Source: Thermoplasmatota archaeon (GTDB lineage: Archaea; Thermoplasmatota; Penumbrarchaeia; JANQNL01). Taken from it: 63,080 nucleotides of DNA. Positions 17,127 through 26,630 of the stretch are shown piece by piece. The stretch lies in NCBI GenBank assembly GCA_028279585.1, contig JANQNL010000047.1, positions 1 through 63,080 on the forward strand, given 5' to 3'. A model generated the notes under the pieces. The model saw only the letters and a program-made list of their open reading frames with translations. It searched no databases and was not told the origin of the DNA. The translations under genes and the position numbers were made by a program. The first letter of the stretch is position 1; each line of letters starts with the position of its first letter.

Positions 17127-19889
17127 CTATTTCGCTTTGAACTCGTCGATCCTCGATAACGCCTTTTTGAACCCTATCCTCTTTGCGACCGGTCGGACCT
17201 TTGAGAGGACCTTGGTGGCTTCAGACTTCCTTCCTGCATCCATCAGGAACGTGGCCCTTTTTATCCCGACAATGACAAAGGGATGCAGATCGTCATATTT
17301 TTCAAGGTTGTCCATAGTAGCAGAGTACACCTCATTGGCCACAGGTCCTTTCAGCTTTTGGGGGATGGTCTCAACAAACTCCAGGACCTGCTTCGGTACT
17401 AGACCATCGATATGCTCCATCAACCTATCCAGTGCTGTATTGATGTTGTCCTTTTCCCATATGGAGGAGAACCGGACGACATTGAGAAAATAGGTCCCCT
17501 TGGTCGTTTCGATGGCGTCGGTGTCCCCTATCTCATGGACGATCTTGTCACCGTCCATGATGCATATGGCCCCCTCTGCTTCATCCTCCAGGACAAAGGC
17601 ACATGTGAACAGGTCGTTGATGCACTTGAGCTGAAGGTGTTTATTGCCTCCCTCGGACAGCGCCTCCTTGGCCTGGTCAAGTGTACTTCTGGCCGCTCTC
17701 CATTTGCCCATTCGCATGTTTGCAAGACCGATCTTGTGGTAGATGGCCCCCTTTGCTGGAAGGTATCTGGATGGGACGTTCCGGGCTCGGTTCAGGTACT
17801 TCTTGGCGTGTGCGTAGTCCCTTTTGAGCAGGTACACTTCACCAATGTTGACCTCGACCAGTGCCATCGCTGTCTCGTCATCGGTTTGCTCGAAGACCTT
17901 CAGCGCTTCAAGGAAAGTGTTAAGGGCCAGGTCCAGCTCGTTGCGTTCCTGGTATGCCATTGCCAGATTGTTCAAGGCCTTGCCCAACCCCGGACCATCG
18001 CCGTACTTCCTGTTCATCCTCACGCTCTTCTTATGGGCCTGGGTGATCTGGTCCTTGTTACCTTGCTTCTTTGAAAGTTCTGCAAGCCTTGTGTAGATCC
18101 TGGAGACGTATCGAACGACCCTTTCTCGCTCGGCTTTCTTTCCTTTTTCTAACATCGAGTCACAAAGGCCGAGCGCTCTATCGAGCATGTGCTTGGCAGA
18201 AGGTGTGCGACCAGTTGATGTAGCGATGTCAGACCTCAGGACCAGATAGCGGACCTTGTCCATGTTCGAAAGCTGTTCTTCCCGGACCTGGTCCACAAGC
18301 TCTGCGACCTGTGAGTATCCTCGGGAATACAGGTACTCGCCGTTGTCCAGAAGGGTTCTGACGAGCTCGTCCTTCCTGCCGACCTCCTCGAGTAATCTCA
18401 TATACTCGATGAGCTCGTCGTCCGAGCCCCTGGTAGCGTAATGGTCGCATGCCATGGAGAGGTAGTTCTGTTTCTCGTCAGGTCTCATCCATTTTGAGAG
18501 GTAGGACCCTATTAGGTCGTGGACGTCGTAGGCTCCATCCTTGTACCTTCGGAGGATGGACCTGTCCACAAGACCGTTGAGCACCTCCTGGTCCACGTCT
18601 TGGATTATGAGGAATGCTTCAGCGTGGATGGGCCTGTTCACTATCGAGGCTAGCTTTAGAACTTCAAGTTCTGGGCCTGTGAGGTCCCTGATGACCTCTT
18701 CTCCCACGAAACTTTCGAACTCCACGGATGGGTCGCCGACACCTGTGGCCATGGAAGGATCGTATAGTTGCAGGGCCAATGGATGACCCTTGGTTACCAT
18801 GAATGCCCGCTGATGTTCGTTCGCAGGGACGTTCCTGGCCTTGAGAAGTTTCTGCGCAGAGTCCCAGTCCAGACCTTCGAGCTCCATCTCGAAGACCTTG
18901 TTCTCGATGCGGACGTCCTTTGTGCCATAGAACTTTGGTTTAGAGCGGGAAGCGACCAGAACGAGCGTCCTGTTCATGAGCTGTGACTGTGCCTTCATCT
19001 GCTTGAGCATATGGATGAGTTCGGGACCTGCTCGGTGAAGGTCGTCCAATACAAGCAACGGCCGGACCTTGGAAAGATCTGCATACAATGCCTTCAATGA
19101 CCTCTGAAGGTCCATGGTCGGGTCCTTACCCAGCTGGTCGAAAAGCGAGGACCGGCCGGTCTGCTTGAGGAACCTTGCCCACTCGGAAAGGATGTCCGAC
19201 GGGGCGCTCCATTCATTGACGCGGTACCAGTGGACATGTCTGTCGCTGAAGGCGTAGACAAGATGTGTCAGGAAGGCTGTCTTTCCCTGCCCCGCGATGG
19301 ATTTGACGATGATGAAAGTATGCTTGGGCTCCTGCATGGCCTCCAGGGCGCTCTCGAACTCCTCGGACCTTCCCACGAACTTGATGGGATGGGGGACGTT
19401 GACCCGAGTGATGTTATCCTCAGTCGTTTCCTGGGGAACTGTTACCTCGCTGCCGTCGAAGTACTGGGTGAAGAACTGGTATGGGGTCGGTCTCTGGCCG
19501 ATCCGCTCGGTCATGTCGTCCCAGACCCTCTCTACCTTCATCTCTCGGATGTCACCACCGTCCGTGTGGTACATCACCAGTCTGATCATGACCTCCTCAA
19601 CATGTTCCTGGACATCCGTGACCCCCTTTTGGGTAAGGAAGTAGACCTGCTTTCGCCTGTCCTTACCTTTGATGTGGGAGGTGCGAGTGAACACAAGCTG
19701 CTGGGACTGAAGCTCTGAAAGGGCTCGGGAGACGTGGTTCTGTCTGAGGTCCAGTTCTGCAGATATCCCTGCCTGGGTCACAAGCTCTGGGACCTCGAAC
19801 TTGTCCACTTCCTTTTGATTATCATAAAGAAGCAGCATTATCCGTCTTGGTACAGTGACCCGCTTGAGTCTTCCTCTGTCCCTACCCAT
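17127..19889 (-). CDS. Winged-helix / STAND NTPase / TPR regulator
   Basis: 920 residues from the ATG at 19889; a longer frame exists, but a TATA-like element 27-38 nt upstream of this ATG supports the shorter start. Residues 10-95 form a winged-helix DNA-binding domain of MarR type (HVSRALSELQSQQLV reads as the recognition region, followed by a wing rich in Lys/Arg). A STAND/NB-ARC-like ATPase follows with Walker A around residues 198-206 (AGQGKTAFL) and Walker B LLVLDDLH (about 272-279). The C-terminal half (about 450-900) consists of TPR repeats. Proteins of this design act as signal-gated transcription regulators, oligomerising when a ligand meets the TPR part. It is divergent from the PKD surface-protein gene and lies upstream of the GTPase gene on the same strand, so either may be a target; this is inference. 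Confidence 0.88.
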   Translation of the reverse strand: MGRDRGRLKRVTVPRRIMLLLYDNQKEVDKFEVPELVTQAGISAELDLRQNHVSRALSELQSQQLVFTRTSHIKGKDRRKQVYFLTQKGVTDVQEHVEEVMIRLVMYHTDGGDIREMKVERVWDDMTERIGQRPTPYQFFTQYFDGSEVTVPQETTEDNITRVNVPHPIKFVGRSEEFESALEAMQEPKHTFIIVKSIAGQGKTAFLTHLVYAFSDRHVHWYRVNEWSAPSDILSEWARFLKQTGRSSLFDQLGKDPTMDLQRSLKALYADLSKVRPLLVLDDLHRAGPELIHMLKQMKAQSQLMNRTLVLVASRSKPKFYGTKDVRIENKVFEMELEGLDWDSAQKLLKARNVPANEHQRAFMVTKGHPLALQLYDPSMATGVGDPSVEFESFVGEEVIRDLTGPELEVLKLASIVNRPIHAEAFLIIQDVDQEVLNGLVDRSILRRYKDGAYDVHDLIGSYLSKWMRPDEKQNYLSMACDHYATRGSDDELIEYMRLLEEVGRKDELVRTLLDNGEYLYSRGYSQVAELVDQVREEQLSNMDKVRYLVLRSDIATSTGRTPSAKHMLDRALGLCDSMLEKGKKAERERVVRYVSRIYTRLAELSKKQGNKDQITQAHKKSVRMNRKYGDGPGLGKALNNLAMAYQERNELDLALNTFLEALKVFEQTDDETAMALVEVNIGEVYLLKRDYAHAKKYLNRARNVPSRYLPAKGAIYHKIGLANMRMGKWRAARSTLDQAKEALSEGGNKHLQLKCINDLFTCAFVLEDEAEGAICIMDGDKIVHEIGDTDAIETTKGTYFLNVVRFSSIWEKDNINTALDRLMEHIDGLVPKQVLEFVETIPQKLKGPVANEVYSATMDNLEKYDDLHPFVIVGIKRATFLMDAGRKSEATKVLSKVRPVAKRIGFKKALSRIDEFKAK

Positions 19890-19915
19890 GGTGTCGAAAT
19901 AAAATCGTACCTGCC

Positions 19916-19927
19916 AATAAATACATT
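19916..19927 (-). promoter_or_regulatory. TATA-like box of the winged-helix/STAND gene
   Basis: The minus strand reads AATGTATTTATT, centred about 32 nt before the ATG at 19889, consistent with a nearly leaderless transcript. Confidence 0.5.
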
Positions 19928-19988
19928 TTCGTGCGTGATTGGTATCAATGTACCATTTTGGTATAATTTGAAGGTAGGTCCACTTGAG

Positions 19989-20000
19989 CTTTATATACTC
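19989..20000 (+). promoter_or_regulatory. TATA-like box and RBS of the PKD surface-protein gene
   Basis: CTTTATATACTC lies about 50 nt before the ATG at 20048. The leader of roughly 25-30 nt contains GGTGGTGAT at about 20035-20043, a good ribosome binding site five bases before the ATG. Unlike many neighbours, this gene has a leader. Confidence 0.6.
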
Positions 20001-20047
20001 CCGGCCTCGATGTTTGCTCAACGAACACACCGAATGGTGGTGATATC

Positions 20048-22915
20048 ATGACACGAGCAACAAAGATCACGGCGGTTTGTCTCACGTTCCTGTTCATCTT
20101 GACGGCACTTTCGATAGTGTCGTTCACAGTAGGAGCTGCAGACACTCGCGCTGCACCGACGCTAACGAACCCTGGAGTGCTTCCGACCTATCCAAAGGAC
20201 TCCAATGACCAGATCACGTTCCATGTGAAGTACACGGACTCGGATGGTGATTGGCCATTCTATGCACTTGTTTACATTAATGATGTAGCACACAATATGA
20301 CCATCCATGCAGGATCGGACCCAAGTGTTGGGGTGACATACAATCTTACAGGAAAACTTCCTGCTGGACACCATAACTACTACTTCTGGTTCAATAGTCA
20401 GAACGATACGGTCAGGCTCCCTAGCAGTGGTTCTCACTCACTCAATGTGAGCAAGAGCGATCCGGTGATCACGGGTTGCAGCGTCTCACCGAACCCTGGG
20501 AACCATAATGAGAGGTTCAACTTCTATTGTACTTACATCGATATGGATGATGACATGCCAGCGAACGTCACCTTCCAGATAGATGACTACGCATCCCATG
20601 ACATGTATCTCAATGGGTCCGACCCATCTTCTGGTATCTATTGCCACGGAAGTGATCTGGTAGGAAACTTCCCAGCTGGCAACCATACGTATTCCATCTG
20701 GGCTATCAGCGCGGATGGAAAACAATCGAACACTTATGAGGGTGAGTTCTATGCAACCCTAGGTAATCGGAAGCCTGGTCTTTCGAACCCATCGATATCA
20801 GATATGACCCCTAAGGTCAACGACATAGTCAACTTCACGGTCACCTACAAAGACCTTGACAACGATGCACCAGATTACGTTCGGGTGAGCGCGATACACG
20901 AACAGACCGCTTGGATGTATAACTTCAGTATGAACTGGGGATCCACATCATATTCAACTGGTGTTCCCTGTTGGTATGCGGGCTCGTTCCCACTCTCTGG
21001 TAATTGGGAAGTGTGGTTCGAGGCAGAGTCAAATGACGATAATGTCATACTTGGCACCTGGAACATCACAGTGTCCGGTAGCGGCACGAACAATACGATT
21101 CCGGTCCTCTCCCACCCTTCAGTTTCACCACTGAACGGCACAGCGAACCAGACACAGTTCACATACTCGGTCCATTACAGCGATGCAGACAACCATGCAC
21201 CGACCATAAGGCATCTGCTGATCAATGGCGTCGCTCATGCTATGAACGAGGTCCAGAGCAACTCAAGCTACTCTGTTGGAAAGTGGTATAGATACACAAC
21301 ATACCTCCCTGCAGGAACTCACAACTACAGGTTCGAGTTCTGCGATGGATATGACAATGTCACAGCCCCGACAGGATCTGGAACCTACACTGGACCGTAC
21401 GTTGGGGGCAGCGGTGGTGTGAACCATGCACCTACTGTCAATGTGACCGTGACCCCTTACTCCGGAACCACGAACACGACCTTCACCTTCACAGCCTCTG
21501 GATACGACTATGACGGAGATGCATTATCCTACTACTGGATCTTCAGTGATGGAATGAACTACACCGGTCAGACCGTGACCAGGTATTTCCACCACGCTGG
21601 AAACTACAGCGGTACGGGATATGTGTACGACACATCTGGGGCCTCTGACTCTGCAACCGTATGGGTGCATGTGACCTCCGGTGGCAGTGGCACACAGAAC
21701 AGGGCCCCTGTCGTATCCTCGAGCCTGTCTGGAACATACTCGGTGGCCAAAGGAACCACGCTTCACATCTGGCCGCAGGGAACATACGATCCTGACGGAG
21801 ATGCTCTGACCTACTACTGGCATATGTATGACTCTGCTGGAAATAACTTCAGTTACTCCGGGTATGGATTCAACTATACCTTCAACACACCCGGAAATGT
21901 CAGTGTTCAGCTCACCGTGTCCGATGGTGCATTAACGACCACCGCCTGGTATACTCTCTACGTCTACACGGGCTCCGGGACGAACAACACCCACCCTGTG
22001 GCCAAAGCCACAGCATCGGTCTATGGCCACAACGTGTTCCTGTCCGCTTCTGGGTCCTACGATCCAGACGGCCACATCGACGGTTACACCTGGAACGTTG
22101 GTGGGACCACATACTCTGGGATGTACGTCAATAAGACATACAAGTCGTCCGGCTACAAGTGGGCCCGGCTCACTGTGACCGACAACGACGGTGCTACTGG
22201 CTCCACCTACGTCAGCTTCTATATCGGAGTCAGCGGTGGTAACAATGGGACCGGTCATGGCAACGATTCCGGCTACAAGGACACCACCGATGTGGGAAGC
22301 CATGTTGAGGTCAAGCAGACCCCTGCAGGCGCAGAGGTCGAGGTCATCGACGCCGAGGTCGGGTTCACAGTGACACTGACCGATCAGGCTGAAGGGCACC
22401 TCCAGTTCGTGGTCGACTCTGATTCACCGACAGGCAAGCTTGTTGTGCTGGACATCGACGATTCACTTCTGGAGATCCCGGATGTGGACCACGTCCAGAT
22501 CCTTATGGATGGTGAGGAGATAACCTTCAGGGACTTCGCCATGGTCATCTCTGCATCCGGTGATGAGGCGGTCTACTGCATCCTCATCGGCGAGTCCGGA
22601 TACCAGTTGTTCGTCTATATCCCGCACTTCTCCGAGCACACAATCGACGTCAAGACCACCCGCGGAAGTGGAAGTGATCCTACAGACGGAGGGGAGCCAT
22701 CCATGGTCTTCCTTGCCATCATCGCAGTGCTTCTGTTCGTGGCCGTGATGGCCATCGTCGTTGTGATGGTGCTCATCCAGGTGCGCAATAGGCAGGAGCT
22801 GGACGACTACTACTCTGATTTCTCTGTGTCTGCAGACGAGAAGATGGAGGAGGGGAACGGCAAGCAGACCAAGATCGAGGAGGATGACGAGGACTACTGG
22901 GACGATTACTTGTAA
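20048..22915 (+). CDS. PKD-repeat cell-surface protein
   Basis: 955 residues. A clear signal peptide (1-31, ending VGAA) is followed by four repeats of about 100-120 residues (about 35-455), each with a Y-x-D-x-D-x-D/H-A-P core and an Ig-like pattern. Three PKD-type domains follow (about 460-745) with motifs such as YDPDGDALTYYW. Then come a Gly/Asn-rich hinge, a beta domain (755-875), one membrane helix (about 895-920) and a short acidic cytosolic tail. Dozens of Asn-x-Ser/Thr sites suggest heavy N-glycosylation. PKD and Ig-like repeats act as spacers or binding modules on archaeal cell surfaces. It is transcribed divergently from the winged-helix/STAND gene and is a candidate target of that regulator. 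The ligand is unknown. Confidence 0.92.
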   Translation: MTRATKITAVCLTFLFILTALSIVSFTVGAADTRAAPTLTNPGVLPTYPKDSNDQITFHVKYTDSDGDWPFYALVYINDVAHNMTIHAGSDPSVGVTYNLTGKLPAGHHNYYFWFNSQNDTVRLPSSGSHSLNVSKSDPVITGCSVSPNPGNHNERFNFYCTYIDMDDDMPANVTFQIDDYASHDMYLNGSDPSSGIYCHGSDLVGNFPAGNHTYSIWAISADGKQSNTYEGEFYATLGNRKPGLSNPSISDMTPKVNDIVNFTVTYKDLDNDAPDYVRVSAIHEQTAWMYNFSMNWGSTSYSTGVPCWYAGSFPLSGNWEVWFEAESNDDNVILGTWNITVSGSGTNNTIPVLSHPSVSPLNGTANQTQFTYSVHYSDADNHAPTIRHLLINGVAHAMNEVQSNSSYSVGKWYRYTTYLPAGTHNYRFEFCDGYDNVTAPTGSGTYTGPYVGGSGGVNHAPTVNVTVTPYSGTTNTTFTFTASGYDYDGDALSYYWIFSDGMNYTGQTVTRYFHHAGNYSGTGYVYDTSGASDSATVWVHVTSGGSGTQNRAPVVSSSLSGTYSVAKGTTLHIWPQGTYDPDGDALTYYWHMYDSAGNNFSYSGYGFNYTFNTPGNVSVQLTVSDGALTTTAWYTLYVYTGSGTNNTHPVAKATASVYGHNVFLSASGSYDPDGHIDGYTWNVGGTTYSGMYVNKTYKSSGYKWARLTVTDNDGATGSTYVSFYIGVSGGNNGTGHGNDSGYKDTTDVGSHVEVKQTPAGAEVEVIDAEVGFTVTLTDQAEGHLQFVVDSDSPTGKLVVLDIDDSLLEIPDVDHVQILMDGEEITFRDFAMVISASGDEAVYCILIGESGYQLFVYIPHFSEHTIDVKTTRGSGSDPTDGGEPSMVFLAIIAVLLFVAVMAIVVVMVLIQVRNRQELDDYYSDFSVSADEKMEEGNGKQTKIEEDDEDYWDDYL

Positions 22916-22925
22916 AATGCCCCTG

Positions 22926-23137
22926 CGGGGGGAGTCAACCTCTTCTCGGCTCCCCCTGTTCCCACCATGCCGGCCCGATGATGCCAAGCATCGGGCCATT
23001 CTTCTTTTCATTTTCAACAGATTGTATGTTTAAGAAAATGAAAAGCGCGCGGTTTAGGGTCCCAACGGAACTGGACCTAATCCGCTGCGTCGAGAGGTCG
23101 GAGCGTACGCATATGGCAGTTCAGCGAAGACCTCTCG
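22926..23137. terminator. Five consecutive hairpins between convergent genes
   Basis: Stems: GGGGGAG...CTCCCCC near 22926-22955; GGCCCGAT...ATCGGGCC at 22972-22997; CTTTTCATTTTC with GAAAATGAAAAG (23004-23015 and 23034-23045, perfect 12 bp); 23049-23062 with 23073-23085; CGAGAGGTC with GACCTCTCG (23091-23099 and 23129-23137) followed by CTTTTTC. Bidirectional termination between the PKD gene and the glycosyltransferase gene explains some of these, but five in about 210 bases is more than is needed. Confidence 0.65.
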
Positions 23138-23142
23138 CTTTT

Positions 23143-24387
23143 TCACACTACCTTCTTCTCGTCTTTCATAACTTTCCTGTACAGCTTATCGTACCTCTCC
23201 ACAATGACCTGCCAGGACCAGTCCTTGACCATCCTTTTCCGTCCGGTTTTGGAGAACTCCGCCCTCATGTCATCGTCTGCGAGAAGCTTCAAGATGTACT
23301 TGGCCTGGTTCTTCAGGTCAAAGACCTCATGGACATATCCATCATTTCCGTGCGAGATCATCTCTGGTGCTCCACCGACCCTGGGGGAAACGCAAGGAGT
23401 GCCAGATGCTAGGGATTCAGAGATAACAAGACCCTGGCCCTCCCAGACAGAGTGCCAGGAGAAGATGTCAGCTGAAGCGTAGGCAGCCATGAGCTCCTTG
23501 AAAGGAAGCTTGTCAGTGAACAGCACGCTCTTTTCCAGGTGCAGGTCCCTGGCCATTGCCTTGAGCTTTGCCTCCTGCGGCCCTTCCCCCACCACCATGA
23601 GCTTTGCGTGCTTGTTCTTCTTGGCCACATACTTCCAGGCGTTGATCATGAGGTCCACGCGTTTACGGCCTGCCAGCCTTGCGACCGATACCACCGTGTT
23701 GTCGTTCTTCTTCGCCCCATAGGACTCGAAGAAGCCGTCCTGGAAGTTGCGGGGATGGAACTGGTCCACGTCAACACCTTCTGGGATCCTGACGATCCTG
23801 TCCTTACCGTAGATGTTCTTGACACCTGGTCTTGCGAGGTTTGCATTATGCTCTTGGATCGAGTCGCAGGTGGCAGCGTTCGAGTAAGAAAGCGCATAAT
23901 CCTCATACTTATCGAAGATCGGTGAGACGTACTTGATGGCCAGGTCGTTGATGGACTTTATGTCGTTGAACGAGATGTCCTGAAGCCGAAGCATCGACCT
24001 CTCACCGACCCACGTGCCATGCATCGTTGAGACTATCGGGGAAGTGATCTGGTTGTAGTGCTTCTTGTAGAGCAGGGCCATGTTGGAGTGGACGTGGACG
24101 ACGTCGTAAGGGTTGCCAAGCTCCACGATCTTTTTAACAGAGTTCCTTCCAAACGAGGTCGTGAAGAACATCGGGGCGTAAAGCCAGTCCACCTCATGGA
24201 TGGTGATGTTCTTGTGCTGCTTCGGCCTGGTGACACCCTTCATCTTGCGGGTGATGATATCTATCTTGTAGCCCCACTTGGCGAACACGTTGGACTGGAA
24301 GTGGACGCCATTTCCTACACCACCCCACTTTGGGGGGAACTCCGATGACACCATACATATGTGCAATCCGTCCTTTTTCTTTCCCAT
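23143..24387 (-). CDS. GT4-family glycosyltransferase
   Basis: 414 residues from the ATG at 24387, chosen because GGAGGGA lies just before it and because it follows the previous stop by one base (TGATATG). The N-terminal half has the GT4 Gly-rich start (FPPKWGGVGNG); the C-terminal half has the donor-site pattern VARLAGRKRVDLM, then the EGQGLVISESLASGTP stretch with the Glu that contacts the nucleotide sugar. Two Rossmann-like domains fill the length, as is usual for GT-B enzymes. It probably transfers a sugar to a lipid or surface glycan in the cytosol; acceptor and donor cannot be told. It is translationally coupled to the deacetylase-like gene upstream. Confidence 0.9.
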   Translation of the reverse strand: MGKKKDGLHICMVSSEFPPKWGGVGNGVHFQSNVFAKWGYKIDIITRKMKGVTRPKQHKNITIHEVDWLYAPMFFTTSFGRNSVKKIVELGNPYDVVHVHSNMALLYKKHYNQITSPIVSTMHGTWVGERSMLRLQDISFNDIKSINDLAIKYVSPIFDKYEDYALSYSNAATCDSIQEHNANLARPGVKNIYGKDRIVRIPEGVDVDQFHPRNFQDGFFESYGAKKNDNTVVSVARLAGRKRVDLMINAWKYVAKKNKHAKLMVVGEGPQEAKLKAMARDLHLEKSVLFTDKLPFKELMAAYASADIFSWHSVWEGQGLVISESLASGTPCVSPRVGGAPEMISHGNDGYVHEVFDLKNQAKYILKLLADDDMRAEFSKTGRKRMVKDWSWQVIVERYDKLYRKVMKDEKKVV

Positions 24388-24388
24388 A

Positions 24389-25423
24389 TCATCCCTCCAG
24401 GTTCCAGAACTTCGAGTGTTGCTCAATGTACTTGGGAAGCAGCATATCAGTGACCTCTGGCTCTTCCACTTCGTTATACTTTGGATCGATCTTCAGCTTC
24501 TGTCCGGTAAGCTTGGACACAAGCGATGCAGTGGTCTCCGATATGGCCAGTAGGTGGTATCCCCCCTCAACCACGAACGTGATCCTGGACTCGCATACCT
24601 CGTCTGCCACACCTTTGAGCTTCATGCAGGCATCCGAGAGCCCATCCGTGGTCAGCTCCAGTGTCGCCAGAGGGTCCATGTAGTGCGCGTCCAACCCCAG
24701 GCTCACGATTATGTGCTGTGGTTCGTACTGACGAAGTACCGGGAGCATTATCTGGTCCATCAGAGCATGGTAGACCTCATCCCCCATACCCCCCAGCAGC
24801 GGAAGGTTCACCGTGTATCCCTCGCCTGGTCCCCTGCCGAAATCCTTCAGCGCTCCCGTTCCCGGGAAGATCCCCCACTGGTGTGTGGAGACGTATAGGA
24901 CGTCCTTTCTGGCAGAGAAGATGTCGGCTGTACCATTGCCGTGGTGAACGTCCACGTCAACTATAGCCACCTTCTTTCTACCCTTGTTGTCCAATAGATC
25001 CTGTGCAGCTATCGCGACGTTATTGAAGTAACAGAAGCCCCCGCAGAAGTCCTTCCCTGCGTGGTGGCCAGGAGGCCTGGGGATGACCAGCGTTGGGGTC
25101 TTCTCCTTGTAAGCTTTCTCCACGCCCTGCATCGTCCCCCCAGCAGCTAACAGTGCAAGCTCGTAGGTGTAATCTCTGTGGTATGTGTCCGGGTCCATGA
25201 ATCCCTCATAGTTCGTGGCCACAGTAGCAACGAGGTCGTCAGTGTGGACGGCCATGATATCCTCTTTCGTCGCTGCTTTTGGCTTGATGACGTTACTAGC
25301 CAATCCCTCCACCTCGAGCCGTTCCATTATGGATGTGGCACGCTGTGGGGACTCGGGATGGCCTGTGGTCTGTATCTCCTTTGCATAATCCTCATGATAG
25401 AATATGTGTAGACCTTCGGCCAT
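24389..25423 (-). CDS. HDAC-fold deacetylase (AcuC / histone deacetylase superfamily)
   Basis: 344 residues, a normal length for the family. Motifs in order: RPPGHHAG (general-base His pair), the GFCYFNNVAIAA stretch, DVDVHHGNGT (zinc ligands Asp and His), STHQWGIFPGTG, and SLGLDAHYMDPLA (second zinc Asp and nearby residues). The active site looks complete, so it should be a zinc hydrolase removing acyl groups from lysine, polyamine or a similar amine. In this fold archaeal members may act on proteins or polyamines; the substrate cannot be read from sequence. It starts a two-gene unit with the glycosyltransferase, so a link with sugar N-deacetylation is conceivable but unproven. Confidence 0.92.
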   Translation of the reverse strand: MAEGLHIFYHEDYAKEIQTTGHPESPQRATSIMERLEVEGLASNVIKPKAATKEDIMAVHTDDLVATVATNYEGFMDPDTYHRDYTYELALLAAGGTMQGVEKAYKEKTPTLVIPRPPGHHAGKDFCGGFCYFNNVAIAAQDLLDNKGRKKVAIVDVDVHHGNGTADIFSARKDVLYVSTHQWGIFPGTGALKDFGRGPGEGYTVNLPLLGGMGDEVYHALMDQIMLPVLRQYEPQHIIVSLGLDAHYMDPLATLELTTDGLSDACMKLKGVADEVCESRITFVVEGGYHLLAISETTASLVSKLTGQKLKIDPKYNEVEEPEVTDMLLPKYIEQHSKFWNLEG

Positions 25424-25486
25424 GTGAACACTTCCAGTATGTCAGAATGAACAATGTGCTGCATAATTAGGTTTTGGTACCTTGTT

Positions 25487-25948
25487 TTACAACACGTCCA
25501 TCAGCTCACCAAGGGACCGGACCACTTCACCACCGCTCTCTGTGATGAAATACTCCAGCTGGAGGTTGACGGTGCAGGCCTCGTTCTCACCTGTGTTCCG
25601 GATGTCCGAACGAAGGCCGTAGATCTTCTTTCCCTGGGCGAACGCGTAGCCGATCTCTGCTGCGGTACCAGAATCAACATCTGGACCATCTAGGATGGCC
25701 ACGACTATCTCGCACTGCTTGATAGACTCGGTGTTCACGCCGGCCACCTGCTTGTTGAGCTTTTCCAGTGCGGCCTTGCGTCCGGTCTCATCCTTCATCT
25801 TGGACATGCTGATGAATACCTCTGGCCCAAAGAGCCTGAAAGGGTTTATGAGCTCATGGCCAGCTCCTTTTATCGCCTGCTCCAGCTGTTCCATGTATGC
25901 CCAGGTAGCCTCGGAGAATCCGAGGGGGGATGCGAGATAGACCATCAT
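25487..25948 (-). CDS. Nucleoside 2-deoxyribosyltransferase-like protein
   Basis: 153 residues. The N-terminus (VYLASPLGFSE) and the middle AILDGPDVDSGTAAEIGYAFAQGKKIYGLRSD match the nucleoside 2-deoxyribosyltransferase family, including the Asp-Gly and the active-site Glu in GTAAEIGYA. These enzymes cleave or swap the base of deoxynucleosides, or hydrolyse deoxynucleotides (as DNPH1 does); which applies here is uncertain. The gene stands alone, 63 bases downstream of the deacetylase gene start, on the same strand. Confidence 0.88.
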   Translation of the reverse strand: MMVYLASPLGFSEATWAYMEQLEQAIKGAGHELINPFRLFGPEVFISMSKMKDETGRKAALEKLNKQVAGVNTESIKQCEIVVAILDGPDVDSGTAAEIGYAFAQGKKIYGLRSDIRNTGENEACTVNLQLEYFITESGGEVVRSLGELMDVL

Positions 25949-26087
25949 CGAAAGGGGGTATGGCTTAGTTGAGGATATGAAATTTATGTCGGTTACGACT
26001 GATTGTTCCCTATACTTTCAAATAATAGCCCTCACTTATAGTCATGAAAGGATACCAGGTCAACAGACCTTTGGGTTGTGTGATAAG

Positions 26088-26618
26088 ATGGCAGACATTC
26101 GCGATACAGTTGAAACGGACAGGGGAGTCCTCAAGAAGATGCAGGCCTTCCTGCCCGGTTACAAAAAATACAGGAACTGCGAGGACTTGCGTGCAGCTGA
26201 CAATCTACTGCGTCAGGAACTTGCCAAGAAGATGGACGTGGTAGTGGACAAGATCCAGACAGCAAGGGAGGAGATCGCTCGCGGCATGGACTTCGACGCC
26301 CTCAACAGGATCGGTGAGATCGTCAACAAGTCCCAGACCATGGCCGAAAAGATAAGGCATGCCCAGCAAGGGTATGCCCCATGGATCTCCGGAGACGTCA
26401 GGATAGAAGAGCCTGAGCTCAACAAGCTCTACGAGTATGACCTCTCCCTGTTCGACGAGGTCACCAAAATGCAGAACCAGGCCGACGAGCTTGTGGCTGC
26501 TGCTCGTGGCTCTGGAGAGTCCATGCCAAAGATCAATTCCATAAAGGACTCCATGGTGGAGTTCGAGCGCGTCTTCGACGCAAGGATATCGAAGGTCACA
26601 GCGGTGGCCCAGGAGTAA
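26088..26618 (+). CDS. Coiled-coil protein paired with the SPFH protein
   Basis: 176 residues from the ATG at 26088 (MADIRDTVETDRG). Longer in-frame starts exist, but the upstream residues do not look like protein, and TTATAG near 26036 may be the promoter. The product is almost all helical with coiled-coil segments and no signal peptide or Cys cluster. It ends 12 bases before the SPFH gene, so the two probably work together as cytosolic partners. No domain name can be given. Confidence 0.8.
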   Translation: MADIRDTVETDRGVLKKMQAFLPGYKKYRNCEDLRAADNLLRQELAKKMDVVVDKIQTAREEIARGMDFDALNRIGEIVNKSQTMAEKIRHAQQGYAPWISGDVRIEEPELNKLYEYDLSLFDEVTKMQNQADELVAAARGSGESMPKINSIKDSMVEFERVFDARISKVTAVAQE

Positions 26619-26630
26619 TGAGGTGAAAAA

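Noticed and set aside
19945-19975. Repeated TTTTGGTAT words near 17047, 19960 and 25471 as an operator
   Set aside because: Short, AT-rich and not in a consistent position relative to start codons; chance is likely.
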